Both the position numbers and the translations under genes were made by a program. Positions 43,280-51,166 of a DNA stretch of 64,000 nucleotides are shown here, in pieces. Position 1 is the stretch's first letter. Every line of letters begins with the position of its first letter. This DNA is from Hufsiella ginkgonis. GTDB taxonomy: Bacteria > Bacteroidota > Bacteroidia > Sphingobacteriales > Sphingobacteriaceae. The stretch covers positions 248,001-312,000 of the forward strand of contig NZ_WVHS01000004.1 in assembly GCF_009834915.1 (NCBI RefSeq), written 5' to 3'. Below the pieces are notes generated by a model. That model ran no database searches and had not been told where the DNA came from. It saw only the letters and a program-made list of their open reading frames with translations.

Positions 43280-43288
43280 AATTAGCCT
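43273..43288. terminator. Short palindrome covering both convergent stop codons
   Basis: AGGCTA-AAAT-TAGCCT. The TAA of the plus-strand gene (43277-43279) and the TAA of the minus-strand receiver gene (43284-43282) both lie in it. A six-base stem without a U-tract is a weak terminator at best. Confidence 0.3.
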
Positions 43289-43662
43289 GCTGTCATTTTA
43301 CCGTTAAGGAGACGATCGATTTTCCCCAGCAGATCATTCATTTCGAATGGTTTCTCCAGGAAATCATTTGCACCCGCTTCTTCGGCAGATTTCCGGAGGT
43401 CCGTACTTGCAGAGACGAGGATCACCGGGATCCCGCGGGTAACCCGGTTATCCTTTAACTGTTTGCAGATGTCTCTTCCGTCCTCGCCCGACATCCAGAT
43501 ATCGAGCAATAAGAGGTCTGGGAGGTCACTTGTCATTCCCAGCAGCAATGATCCGTTCATGGTTGAGGCAACATCGTACCCTTCAAATTCCAGCATCATG
43601 CTCACTGCATCTACAATGCCCGGGTCATCATCGGCAATCATAATTTTTTTGATTTTTTCCAT
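43282..43662 (-). CDS. Stand-alone response-regulator receiver protein
   Basis: 126 residues from MEKIKKIMIADDDPG. A single CheY-like receiver: acidic pocket Asp11-Asp13, phospho-acceptor Asp54 in LLLLDIWMSGEDG, the VSAS switch Ser/Thr, and Lys in FLEKPF. There is no output domain, so it acts through protein contacts. No kinase is adjacent; the TPR-histidine kinase at 10-12 kb is an orphan but distant. An in-frame Met 13 codons upstream is possible, but MEKIKK is the family-typical start. Confidence 0.9.
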   Translation of the reverse strand: MEKIKKIMIADDDPGIVDAVSMMLEFEGYDVASTMNGSLLLGMTSDLPDLLLLDIWMSGEDGRDICKQLKDNRVTRGIPVILVSASTDLRKSAEEAGANDFLEKPFEMNDLLGKIDRLLNGKMTAG

Positions 43663-44007
43663 GTTAATTGCGGAAGGTAACTGCAAGTTATCTAAAATCA
43701 CTTTTATTTCAGTCTTAGCTAAATTTTAATATTTTTAGATATACGCTCTCCGTTGCACAAGCGGGAATAACAAATTAACTGATGCTTTCCTCGTTGCGGC
43801 GAAAGCTGAAGGATATTTGGTGAAATAAAGTTTCCTAAGATCGCGCTCGAACAATAGCCGTTTAACCTGCGCGGCATCCTGCATTCCGTGACCATGATCA
43901 TGGAAAATAAGTTAGAATCGTCGGATGCGGTAACATCGGCATGAACGAGTTTATCTCTAAACCTTACACAGCGACGGAATTGTTGGAAAGATAGACAAGC
44001 TATTGGG
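43663..44007. other. Intergenic stretch without a recognisable gene
   Basis: Upstream region of the receiver gene. It is AT-rich near 43700-43745. Open frames here are short, lack family resemblance and were not called. No clear promoter element was found. Confidence 0.5.
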
Positions 44008-44075
44008 AAGCCGGAAGTATAAAGCCGAAAGCATAAAGCATCTTTGCGAAACTAAGGTTTATGCTTCCGGCTTTA
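44008..44075 (-). repeat. Tandem/inverted AAGCCGGAAGYATA repeat, hairpin after the OsmC gene
   Basis: Two 14-base tandem units (44008-44021 and 44022-44035, differing at two positions) face an inverted copy at 44058-44075. Arms TAAAGCCGAAAGCATAAA and TTTATGCTTCCGGCTTTA pair at 17 of 18 positions, and the odd position is a G.U pair only in minus-strand RNA. It begins a few bases past the OsmC stop. It looks like a dispersed intergenic repeat used as a 3' end. Confidence 0.6.
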
Positions 44076-44080
44076 ATCTA

Positions 44081-44491
44081 TTAAACCAGTTTCGCCTCAG
44101 ACGAGATGGCGGTGTTCAACAATTTCGAGATCGGGCAATTAGCTTCCGCATCTTTTACTGCTTCCTGGAACTGTTCATCGCTGATGCCAGGTACAGAACC
44201 TTCAACCACCAGGTAAGATTTGGTGATCGAGCCGTTTTCAAAAGTGATCAGGCACCTAGTGGTCAGGCTGTCGGCGGTGAAGCCTTTCTCGTTCAGTACA
44301 AAGCTTAGTTTCATAGTAAAGCACCCGGAGTGAGCGGCGGCGACCAACTCCTCGGGATTTGTTCCTACGCCCTCAGCAAACCTCGTATTAAATGAATATT
44401 GAGTTTCGTTGAGCACGGTGCTCTGTGTAGTTAACGTTCCGTTTCCTTCTTTACCGGAACCATGCCATACGGCTGTCGCATTTCTGATCAT
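44081..44491 (-). CDS. OsmC-family peroxiredoxin
   Basis: 136 residues. ATAVWHGSGKEGNGTLTTQSTVL is the OsmC start, with the two catalytic cysteines in AAHSGCFTMKLSF (first, about residue 57) and AEANCPISKLLN (second, about 121). GTNPEELVAAAHSGC is the family signature. OsmC reduces organic hydroperoxides with lipoyl or thiol donors in the cytoplasm. It follows the GT2 gene by 27 bases on the same strand, yet is functionally unrelated; a separate promoter could not be identified. Confidence 0.94.
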   Translation of the reverse strand: MIRNATAVWHGSGKEGNGTLTTQSTVLNETQYSFNTRFAEGVGTNPEELVAAAHSGCFTMKLSFVLNEKGFTADSLTTRCLITFENGSITKSYLVVEGSVPGISDEQFQEAVKDAEANCPISKLLNTAISSEAKLV

Positions 44492-44518
44492 ATTGATGAG
44501 TTTAAATGAGGTGGCAAT

Positions 44519-45379
44519 TTACAAATGTTTTTGCTCCCGGTCCATCTCCCCGATCTTAATATCCACCAACAGGCGAAACCAGAACGCCTGTAAAAAATGA
44601 TAGAGAATCCCCGTCCGCCCGTCGAGAATTCCCAGCTGGAAAATCAGCCTGAAAATGAAGTAAAGACCGGGCCTGATATACCGCGGAAGCTTCCACCACA
44701 ACAGTTTAAGCAGCGCCCGCCGCTGATCGGGCGTTCCATACAAACCTGGCTTGATCACCTGTACACGGATAAGCTCCCTGCGTTCGATCTCTTCCTGCGC
44801 AAAAAGATCGCTATACCGATTGTGCTTCTGAATCCAGAAAGAGATCACCCGGTCTTTCTGGTTATCTTCTACGAGGAAGCCATTTTTCCAATTAACCGAT
44901 CTTCCGTGCACAACAAATCGGTGATCGGTATTTTCATTCAGATCTGAATAGCCGGCACCACGCCGGAACATTTTTAACTGGTACATCGGGTAGCAACCGC
45001 CGAACCTGATCCATTTCCCCTTAAAAAAGTATCTTCTGCGAAAATAGATGCCGTTTATGGCCGGATAGTCCTCATCCCGAAAGGCTCTGAGCGAGTCGAA
45101 GAGCTCCTTATCGGGTCGTTGATCAGCGTCCAGGCCTATGATCCACGGGGTATTTACCGGGAAAAGATCCAGCGCGACCTGCCATTGTACCGGATGATTA
45201 TAGAAAGGATGTACTGCGGTGATCGCCCCGAATTGTTCACAAAGATCGAGCGTTCGGTCTGTACTGCCGGTATCCAATACATATACGGGTGCATTTAATC
45301 CGGAGATAGCGTTGAACAAACCAGGTAAATGACATTCTTCGTTATAAGTAAGAATAATGAATGAGAAGTGCGCCTCCAT
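44519..45379 (-). CDS. Family 2 glycosyltransferase
   Basis: 286 residues. GT-A fold: FSFIILTYNEECHLPGLF, VYVLDTGSTDRTLDLCEQFGA, WIIGLDADQRPDKEL with the metal-binding D-A-D, and a Trp/Arg-rich acceptor part (RFGGCYPMYQLKMFRRGAGY, VHGRSVNWKNGFLVEDN). The C-terminal end has a hydrophobic region (YIRPGLYFIFRLIFQLG) that may sit against the membrane. It resembles LPS-core or exopolysaccharide WaaE/KdtX-type transferases. It pairs with the GT4 gene 17 bases upstream on the same strand. Confidence 0.9.
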   Translation of the reverse strand: MEAHFSFIILTYNEECHLPGLFNAISGLNAPVYVLDTGSTDRTLDLCEQFGAITAVHPFYNHPVQWQVALDLFPVNTPWIIGLDADQRPDKELFDSLRAFRDEDYPAINGIYFRRRYFFKGKWIRFGGCYPMYQLKMFRRGAGYSDLNENTDHRFVVHGRSVNWKNGFLVEDNQKDRVISFWIQKHNRYSDLFAQEEIERRELIRVQVIKPGLYGTPDQRRALLKLLWWKLPRYIRPGLYFIFRLIFQLGILDGRTGILYHFLQAFWFRLLVDIKIGEMDREQKHL

Positions 45380-45396
45380 CAGCCTGTCTTAAATTT

Positions 45397-46521
45397 TCAA
45401 ACACCCAGCAGCAACTGTACCTGCTTACGGTAACCCTCGAAGCCGAAGCTTTGGAGGCACAGCGACTGCACCTGCCTGCGGAGTGCCGGGTCAGGGCTCA
45501 TTAACATGGTTTCGATCGCCGTGGTCATTCCCCCAATATCGTCCGGGTCGACCATTTTCCCGAGTTTTCCGTTTAATAACGCATCGGCGCTCCCGTCCTG
45601 GTTACCCCCGATGATGCAGGCGCCACAGGCTGCCGCCTCGATAAATACGATACCGAAACCTTCCCGGCGACTGGGCATCACAAATATGTCGGCCAGTTGA
45701 TAAATATCCGGCAACAGGTTGTCCGGAATGAAGCCCGTAAAGCGCACGTCACCGGCAAGTCCGCGGTTGTTGATCAGCGTTTCAAGCCGCAGGCGCTCCG
45801 ACCCGGCGGTTTGTCCGGCCAGGAGATAACAAATACCCGGAAACTTCGCCTTAAGCGACGGCAGGCACTCCAGTACCTGGTCATAACCTTTCTGCTCGTC
45901 GGGCGATACCAGGCGGGCGAGCGTCATCAGCACCGGCTGACCGGGGGTTAACCCATACTTCCTTAACAAGGCAGGCGGTTTTTTGAAATCGTCAGGCGGG
46001 ACGAAAAAAGGATCGAGGCAATTGTTAAGCACGAAAATATCGCGTTCATCTGCCTGCTGCCGGGCACGTACCTCCTGCGCGGTAAAGTGGCTGACCGACC
46101 AGATCTTGAGCCGCCTGCTTCTTAACATCGCTTTCTCCCATGCTTTACCCGCCCTCCAGACCTCGGTGCCATGCGCGAAAACAGCGACCCTCTTTTGTGA
46201 AGAAAAAATATGTACCAGGCGAATCACCGGCAGCAGGTGGATATGACTCAGGATGATCATATCGCTGTCCAGTCCGGCAAGAAAGGATCGCCAGGCGAAT
46301 AAGCCCCTCCGCCCCGCAAATGCCGTAAAATGCGAAGGTGGTAAGTATCGCAGATCCAGTTGTGAAGACCTGTCGTACGCAGAATACATCCGCATCCTGA
46401 TCTTACCATCAACTTCAAGGTCGTATAACGCTTTCGCCATCGAACGGCACATTTTCTCAATTCCGCCGGTCACACTAAAAGTTCTCAGGGTGAGGAACAA
46501 TATCTTTTGAACACCAGACAT
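45397..46521 (-). CDS. Family 4 glycosyltransferase
   Basis: 374 residues, GT-B fold. N-terminal domain: ILFLTLRTFSVTGGIEKMCRSMAKAL with the G-G-I-E acceptor-site block, and VAVFAHGTEVWR. C-terminal GT1/GT4 domain: VLMTLARLVSPDEQKGYDQVLE, VRFTGFIPDNLLPDIYQLADIFVMPSRREGFGIVFIEAAACG with the E-G-F-G-I-V-F-I-E nucleotide-sugar signature. Probably works on a cell-surface glycan with the GT2 gene that follows. Very AT-rich DNA (about 46525-46600) lies upstream and may hold the promoter. Confidence 0.92.
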   Translation of the reverse strand: MSGVQKILFLTLRTFSVTGGIEKMCRSMAKALYDLEVDGKIRMRMYSAYDRSSQLDLRYLPPSHFTAFAGRRGLFAWRSFLAGLDSDMIILSHIHLLPVIRLVHIFSSQKRVAVFAHGTEVWRAGKAWEKAMLRSRRLKIWSVSHFTAQEVRARQQADERDIFVLNNCLDPFFVPPDDFKKPPALLRKYGLTPGQPVLMTLARLVSPDEQKGYDQVLECLPSLKAKFPGICYLLAGQTAGSERLRLETLINNRGLAGDVRFTGFIPDNLLPDIYQLADIFVMPSRREGFGIVFIEAAACGACIIGGNQDGSADALLNGKLGKMVDPDDIGGMTTAIETMLMSPDPALRRQVQSLCLQSFGFEGYRKQVQLLLGV

Positions 46522-46695
46522 ATGTTATAATTATATTTCTTTTTAATACAATTATATTAATTATAAAAATATTATTAAAGATTATTTTAACTTAAGCACT
46601 TAAAAGATCGTCATAAAAGAAAGGCGGCTCATTCCTGTAGCCGGGTTCAAATATTAAATCAAAAAAACCGACTTTTGCCCGTAATAGCCACACCC

Positions 46696-48066
46696 ATGGA
46701 AGACTTACTCGAGCAAACCCGTTTATTACTTGAAGAGGGTAATGAGCGTAAACTTAAAAAGTTCCTCGACGAACAGAACATTTCCGGGGTAGCGCAGGTG
46801 GTAGACGAGATGCCTGAGCACGGCCCGAGGATCATCGAAACGCTTTCCGTCAACCGCGCCACCAATGTATTCAGGATCCTTGATTTCTCCGCGCAGCAGC
46901 GGATCCTGAAAAAGTTATCCGGTGAGCGGATCGCAGCAGTGATCAACCACCTTCCCCCGGATGACCGCACCGCCCTTTTCAGCCAGCTGCATGGGGATGT
47001 GGTTAAAAAACTCATTATCCTGCTTTCCCCGGAAGACCGGAAAGAAACACTTTCCCTGCTCGGGTATAAAGAAGACAGCGTAGGCAGGCTGATGACCCCC
47101 GATTATATTGCAGTAAACAAGAACTGGGATGTGACGCGGGTACTGAGCCATATCCGCCGCCACGGCAAAAATTCTGAAACGATCGACGTAATTTACATCA
47201 TCGACGAAAATGGTGTTTTGCTTGACGATATCAGGATCCGCGAAATCCTGTTGGTAAAACCCGAAACTAAAATAAGCGAGCTGATGGACCAGCGCCTCAT
47301 CGCGCTGCATGCGAACGACCCGCAGGAGGAAGCAATCGCCGTGTTCAGGATGAATAACCGCGTAGCTTTGCCGGTGGTCGATGAGGAGAACATTTTGCTG
47401 GGCATTGTTACGGTAGACGACATTCTCTGGATCGCTCACGAAGAATTCTCCGAAGACATCCAGAAGATCGGTGGTACGTCCGCCTTAAATGAACCTTACC
47501 TGGACATTTCGATCCCGAAACTCGTAAAGAAAAGGGTGGGCTGGCTCATCGTACTGTTCCTGGGCGAGATGTTAACGGCTACTGCGATGGGATTTTTCGA
47601 GGGCCAGATCGCGAAAGCCGTTGTATTAGCCTTATTTGTTCCCCTGATCATTTCCAGTGGCGGGAACAGCGGTTCGCAGGCGTCTACGCTGATCATCCAG
47701 GCCATGGCGCTGGGCGAGGTAACGCTGGCCGACTGGTGGAAGGTGATGCGGCGGGAGCTGATTTCGGGCACGTTACTGGGTATCACACTAGGCGTCATCG
47801 GGTTTTTCAGGATCTATTTATGGACTTTTTTCACCCCGATCTATGGCCCGCACTGGCACCTGGTGGGCTTAACCGTTTCCATTGCACTAACCGGTGTGGT
47901 GCTTTGGGGCTCGTTAACCGGGTCGATGCTTCCGCTGCTCCTTAAAAAACTGGGCGCAGATCCCGCCACTTCTTCCGCACCTTTTGTAGCGACGTTGGTG
48001 GATGTAACGGGCCTGATCATCTATTTCTCTATCGCGGTAATGCTGATGAAAGGGATCTTATTGTAA
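46696..48066 (+). CDS. mgtE: MgtE-family magnesium transporter
   Basis: 456 residues from MEDLLEQTRLLLEEG. Cytoplasmic MgtE N domain of helical repeats (about 1-125: DEMPEHGPRIIETL, LPPDDRTALFSQL, LLSPEDRKETLSLLGY), then two CBS domains (130-255: VGRLMTPDYIAVNKNW, ALPVVDEENILLGIVTVDDILW), then five membrane helices (280-456) with FVPLIISSGGNSGSQASTLIIQA, the ion-pore signature. A TTG seven codons upstream is in frame, but it lies inside GACTTTTG (46670-46677), a near match to the -7 box, so the ATG is preferred. Ends 7 bases from the convergent cysteine-synthase-like gene. Confidence 0.94.
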   Translation: MEDLLEQTRLLLEEGNERKLKKFLDEQNISGVAQVVDEMPEHGPRIIETLSVNRATNVFRILDFSAQQRILKKLSGERIAAVINHLPPDDRTALFSQLHGDVVKKLIILLSPEDRKETLSLLGYKEDSVGRLMTPDYIAVNKNWDVTRVLSHIRRHGKNSETIDVIYIIDENGVLLDDIRIREILLVKPETKISELMDQRLIALHANDPQEEAIAVFRMNNRVALPVVDEENILLGIVTVDDILWIAHEEFSEDIQKIGGTSALNEPYLDISIPKLVKKRVGWLIVLFLGEMLTATAMGFFEGQIAKAVVLALFVPLIISSGGNSGSQASTLIIQAMALGEVTLADWWKVMRRELISGTLLGITLGVIGFFRIYLWTFFTPIYGPHWHLVGLTVSIALTGVVLWGSLTGSMLPLLLKKLGADPATSSAPFVATLVDVTGLIIYFSIAVMLMKGILL

Positions 48067-48073
48067 TTAGCTG

Positions 48074-49009
48074 CTACGAAATGTCGAACAACCCGCTTGC
48101 CAGGTATTTCATCCCCGAATCGCAGGCTACGGTAACCACGTTATGACCCGGCCCGAGCTCCATCCCGATCTTGATGGCGGCCGCTACGTTAAGCCCGGTA
48201 GAAGTACCGCCGAAGATCCCTTCTTTGGCCGCCAGCAGGCGCGCCATGTTACGTGCTTCCGCTTCTTCGATCGTGCGGACGTCATCCAGATCGGCGGGTT
48301 TAAGTATGGGCGGCATAAACCCAACACTGATCCCATCCACCGTGTGCGACCCTTTGATGCCCGAGGAAACCAGCGGCGCCGATGCGGGCTCGAGCAGGAT
48401 GATGCGCGTGTCTCCGTTCATTTCCCGCAGTACCTGCGACACGCCGGTAAGCATACCTGACGTTCCGGCGGCGGCGCAGAATACGGAGATCGGCTTTCCT
48501 ACCTGGAGCAGGATTTCGTGCCCCATTTTACGATAACCCTTGAGCATATCCTTGTTTTCAAACTGGGCGGTCCAATAAATTTCGGGGCTGGAGCTCATTT
48601 TCTTTACACGCCTGATCATGGCCGGGACCAGGTCGGGAGTGATCTTACCGTTTTCCGCAGGAATGAGCTCGAGTTCGGCGCCAAACAGCTTCATGGACTG
48701 AAGTTTCTCTTTCGAAAACGCATCGGACGACACCACGCGGAAAGCATATCCTTTTACGGAACAAACAAAGGCGAGCGAGGTACCCGTATTACCCGCCGTA
48801 GCTTCCACCACCGTCATCCCCGGCTTTAGTTTACCCGATGCTTCCGCGCCGTCTATCATCGCCACCGCCATGCGGTCTTTGTAAGAGCCTGTCGGATTGA
48901 AGTACTCGAGCTTTACGTAAATATCGGCGCAATGCCCCGGAACGATACGCTGCAGTTTCACCATGGGCGTATTACCGATAGCATCGAGGATGGGGTGGCG
49001 GCTGGTCAT
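48074..49009 (-). CDS. PLP-dependent cysteine synthase family protein
   Basis: 311 residues from MTSRHPILDAIGNTPMVKL. Type II PLP fold: Lys44 in NPTGSYKDRMAVAM forms the Schiff base, TAGNTGTSLAFVCSVKGY binds the substrate carboxylate, and GTSGMLTGVSQVL binds the phosphate. GIFGGTSTGLNVAAAI and the late CDSGMKYLASGLF are family blocks. The motif is S-Y-K-D-R rather than the S-V-K-D-R of classical CysK, so it could be an O-acetylserine sulfhydrylase or a related beta-substitution enzyme such as a cystathionine beta-synthase-type. Upstream in-frame Mets run into the divergent promoter and were rejected; TATTTTCG, a near-consensus -7, lies upstream of this ATG at about 49033-49040. Confidence 0.9.
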   Translation of the reverse strand: MTSRHPILDAIGNTPMVKLQRIVPGHCADIYVKLEYFNPTGSYKDRMAVAMIDGAEASGKLKPGMTVVEATAGNTGTSLAFVCSVKGYAFRVVSSDAFSKEKLQSMKLFGAELELIPAENGKITPDLVPAMIRRVKKMSSSPEIYWTAQFENKDMLKGYRKMGHEILLQVGKPISVFCAAAGTSGMLTGVSQVLREMNGDTRIILLEPASAPLVSSGIKGSHTVDGISVGFMPPILKPADLDDVRTIEEAEARNMARLLAAKEGIFGGTSTGLNVAAAIKIGMELGPGHNVVTVACDSGMKYLASGLFDIS

Positions 49010-49058
49010 ATGTATGCGCGATTGACGTGCGAAAATAGTAATAACTTCCATTAAATGC

Positions 49059-49089
49059 TTGCTAAAATTGTTAGTCTTCAGTATGTTTG
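49059..49089 (+). promoter_or_regulatory. Promoter of the exonuclease-GIY-YIG gene, probably leaderless
   Basis: TTG (49059-49061), 20 bases, TATGTTTG (49082-49089), exact to TTG-N19/21-TAnnTTTG. The ATG at 49096 is six bases beyond, so the message would have almost no leader. A TTG start at 49087 lies inside this element and is not the true start. Confidence 0.65.
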
Positions 49090-49095
49090 TTCCTG

Positions 49096-50469
49096 ATGTA
49101 CGCCATTGTAGATATTGAGACCACGGGAGGCCATGCCAGCGCAAACGGCATTACTGAAGTTGCGGTGGTGATACATGACGGCATACAGGTGGTACACCGA
49201 TACCAGACATTGGTAAACCCGCATATGGACATCCCGGTGTACATTCGTGCGCTCACCGGCATTACCAACGAGATGGTACGCTCCGCGCCGTCGTTCCCGG
49301 GGATTGCGCGGGAATTATTTGAGCTGCTGCGCGATAAGATCTTTGTGGCGCACAACGTAAATTTCGACTACTCATTCATTAAACACCACCTGGCCGCCGC
49401 CGGGTACCAGCTGAACTGCAGGAAGCTTTGTACGGTCCGCCTGGGCCGGAAGATCTGGCCCGGTCTTCCTTCCTACAGCCTGGGGAAATTCACCAGGCAA
49501 ATGGGGATCGCGATCACCGATCGTCACCGCGCCGCCGGCGATGCCGAAGCGACAGCCGTCCTGTTTGCGATGATGCTGAACAATGACCGCGATGGACATA
49601 TCCGTTCCTTTCTCAGCCAGGGGTCCAAAGAACAGTCGCTCCCGCCCCATTTACCAAAAGAACAAGTGGCTGGATTGCCGCTCACCCCGGGCGTATACTA
49701 TTTTCACGACAGTAAAGGGAAAGTGATCTATGTAGGCAAAGCCAAGAGCCTGAAGAAACGGGTGTGCAGCCATTTTGCCAACAACAGCGCGGGCAGGCAA
49801 AAGCAGGATTTCCTGCGAAACATCCATTCCGTTACCTACCAGGATTGCGGTACCGAGCTAATGGCCTTTATCCTGGAAGCCGTGGAGATCAAACGGCTTT
49901 GGCCGAAGTTTAACCGGGCCCAGAAAACGCTTGAGCATACCTGGGGGTTCTTCGTATTCGAGGACCAACGGGGTTACTTCCGCATCGCCATCGGGAAACG
50001 GCAAAAGTATACTAAACCCGTTTATACCTTCCGCAACCTGCCCGACGGCCATAACCTGTTACGAAGCCTGGTAGCGGACTTTAATCTTTGCCCCAAACTG
50101 TGCTTTATCCAGAAAAACAACCAGGTTTGCACAGGGATAGATTCAGGATCCTGTAAAGGCGCCTGCCAGCTGGAGGAACTACCGGGCGATTATAATCTTC
50201 GGGTAAAGACAGCCATGGAATGGTTAAAATCAGCCAGTCCAACATTCGCCATCGTAGACCAGGGACGCTCCATGGCCGAGCAAAGCTGCATTTTGGTGGA
50301 AGAAGGCAAATTTTACGGGATGGGCTACGTTCCTGCGGACGAATATCCCCGCGAGATCTCCGCCCTAAAAAACGTGCTTACCCCCTATCCGGGGAACGAC
50401 TATATCCGCAACCTGGTACAGCATTATGCCAGCCGCTTCCCTGAGCGAAAAGTTTCTTTCGCGTTATAG
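49096..50469 (+). CDS. DnaQ-like exonuclease fused to a UvrC-type GIY-YIG nuclease
   Basis: 457 residues from MYAIVDIETTGGHASANGITEVAVV. The N-terminal DEDDh exonuclease domain (1-165) has D-I-E-T at the start, FVAHNVNFDYSFI, and the H-R-A-x-G-D-A-E end motif (DRHRAAGDAEATAVLF). The middle domain is GIY-YIG (about 195-280: LTPGVYYFHDSKGKVIYVGKAKSLKKRVCSHF), as in the UvrC N-terminus and Cho. A Cys-rich segment (LCPKLCFIQ, CTGIDSGSCKGACQLEE) follows, as in UvrC-like proteins. The exonuclease-GIY-YIG fusion is known in Bacteroidota and Actinobacteria; a role in DNA repair is inferred. Its stop overlaps that of the convergent deacetylase. Confidence 0.93.
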   Translation: MYAIVDIETTGGHASANGITEVAVVIHDGIQVVHRYQTLVNPHMDIPVYIRALTGITNEMVRSAPSFPGIARELFELLRDKIFVAHNVNFDYSFIKHHLAAAGYQLNCRKLCTVRLGRKIWPGLPSYSLGKFTRQMGIAITDRHRAAGDAEATAVLFAMMLNNDRDGHIRSFLSQGSKEQSLPPHLPKEQVAGLPLTPGVYYFHDSKGKVIYVGKAKSLKKRVCSHFANNSAGRQKQDFLRNIHSVTYQDCGTELMAFILEAVEIKRLWPKFNRAQKTLEHTWGFFVFEDQRGYFRIAIGKRQKYTKPVYTFRNLPDGHNLLRSLVADFNLCPKLCFIQKNNQVCTGIDSGSCKGACQLEELPGDYNLRVKTAMEWLKSASPTFAIVDQGRSMAEQSCILVEEGKFYGMGYVPADEYPREISALKNVLTPYPGNDYIRNLVQHYASRFPERKVSFAL

Positions 50470-51099
50470 CACGCCAAAAGTATATCCTTTTTCCGACCAT
50501 ACCTCGAGCGCCCGGGGAAGCGTATATTCCAGGCGGTCGAACGCTTTTAAACTATCGTGAAAAACAACAATCGACCCGTTTTCGGTATGCTTAAGAACAT
50601 TTTGAAGGCACGCAGACGGGAGCAGGTTTACGTCGAAATCGCCGCTCAAAACATCCCACATTACGATCTCCAGCTTTCGCCCTGCGTGACGGTCGCTGTA
50701 ACTGGCTGCCAGTTTCCTGCTTTGTGATTTGCGGATCCGGCCATACGGCGGCCTGAACAGGCTGGAAGAAACCAGTGTATCGCATCGCATCGCATTGTTT
50801 ACATAAACCGTGTCTTCGGTATCCCATCCTTTCAGGTGATTATACGTATGGTTGCCTACGTGATGCCCGTCTCGTTTTAATGCTGCAAAAACCTCCGGAT
50901 GTTTTTGGATATTGTCGCCTATGCAGAAAAAAGTGGCTTTCGCGTTAAATAGCCGCAAAGTTTTTAGTACAAAAGGTGTAACAACTGGTATAGGGCCATC
51001 GTCAAAGGTGAGATAAATGACTTTTTCCTTTCTGCTCCGGCGCCATAAAAAGGCAGGATACCACCAGCGCAAAAGAAACGGGGTTTTTACCAGGTACAT
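50464..51099 (-). CDS. Polysaccharide deacetylase (NodB homology)
   Basis: 211 residues. The N-terminus is hydrophobic/basic (LLRWWYPAFLWRRSRK) and may anchor it to the membrane. NodB motifs: TFDDGP with catalytic Asp33 and metal Asp34; GHHVGNHTYNHLKG (motif 2, the two metal His); LFRPPYGR (motif 3); VMWDVLSGDFDV (motif 4); IVVFHDSLKAFDRL (motif 5). It removes N- or O-acetyl groups from a surface polysaccharide or peptidoglycan. The six-base overlap of its end with the nuclease gene makes the two transcripts convergent; it starts 67 bases from the divergent TolC gene. Confidence 0.92.
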   Translation of the reverse strand: MYLVKTPFLLRWWYPAFLWRRSRKEKVIYLTFDDGPIPVVTPFVLKTLRLFNAKATFFCIGDNIQKHPEVFAALKRDGHHVGNHTYNHLKGWDTEDTVYVNNAMRCDTLVSSSLFRPPYGRIRKSQSRKLAASYSDRHAGRKLEIVMWDVLSGDFDVNLLPSACLQNVLKHTENGSIVVFHDSLKAFDRLEYTLPRALEVWSEKGYTFGVL

Positions 51100-51166
51100 G
51101 GGGTAAATATAAATTTATTACGAAGATAGCCCGTATAGGCTTATTTTAGAGGAGTTAAATAAAACT

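Noticed and set aside
43719-43901. Minus-strand frame of 60 codons upstream of the receiver gene
   Set aside because: No homology-like pattern and no promoter; the region is AT-rich intergenic DNA.
46522-46620. Origin-like or attachment site in the very AT-rich stretch before mgtE
   Set aside because: AT-richness alone; no repeats, DnaA-box clusters or tRNA-like ends to support either idea.
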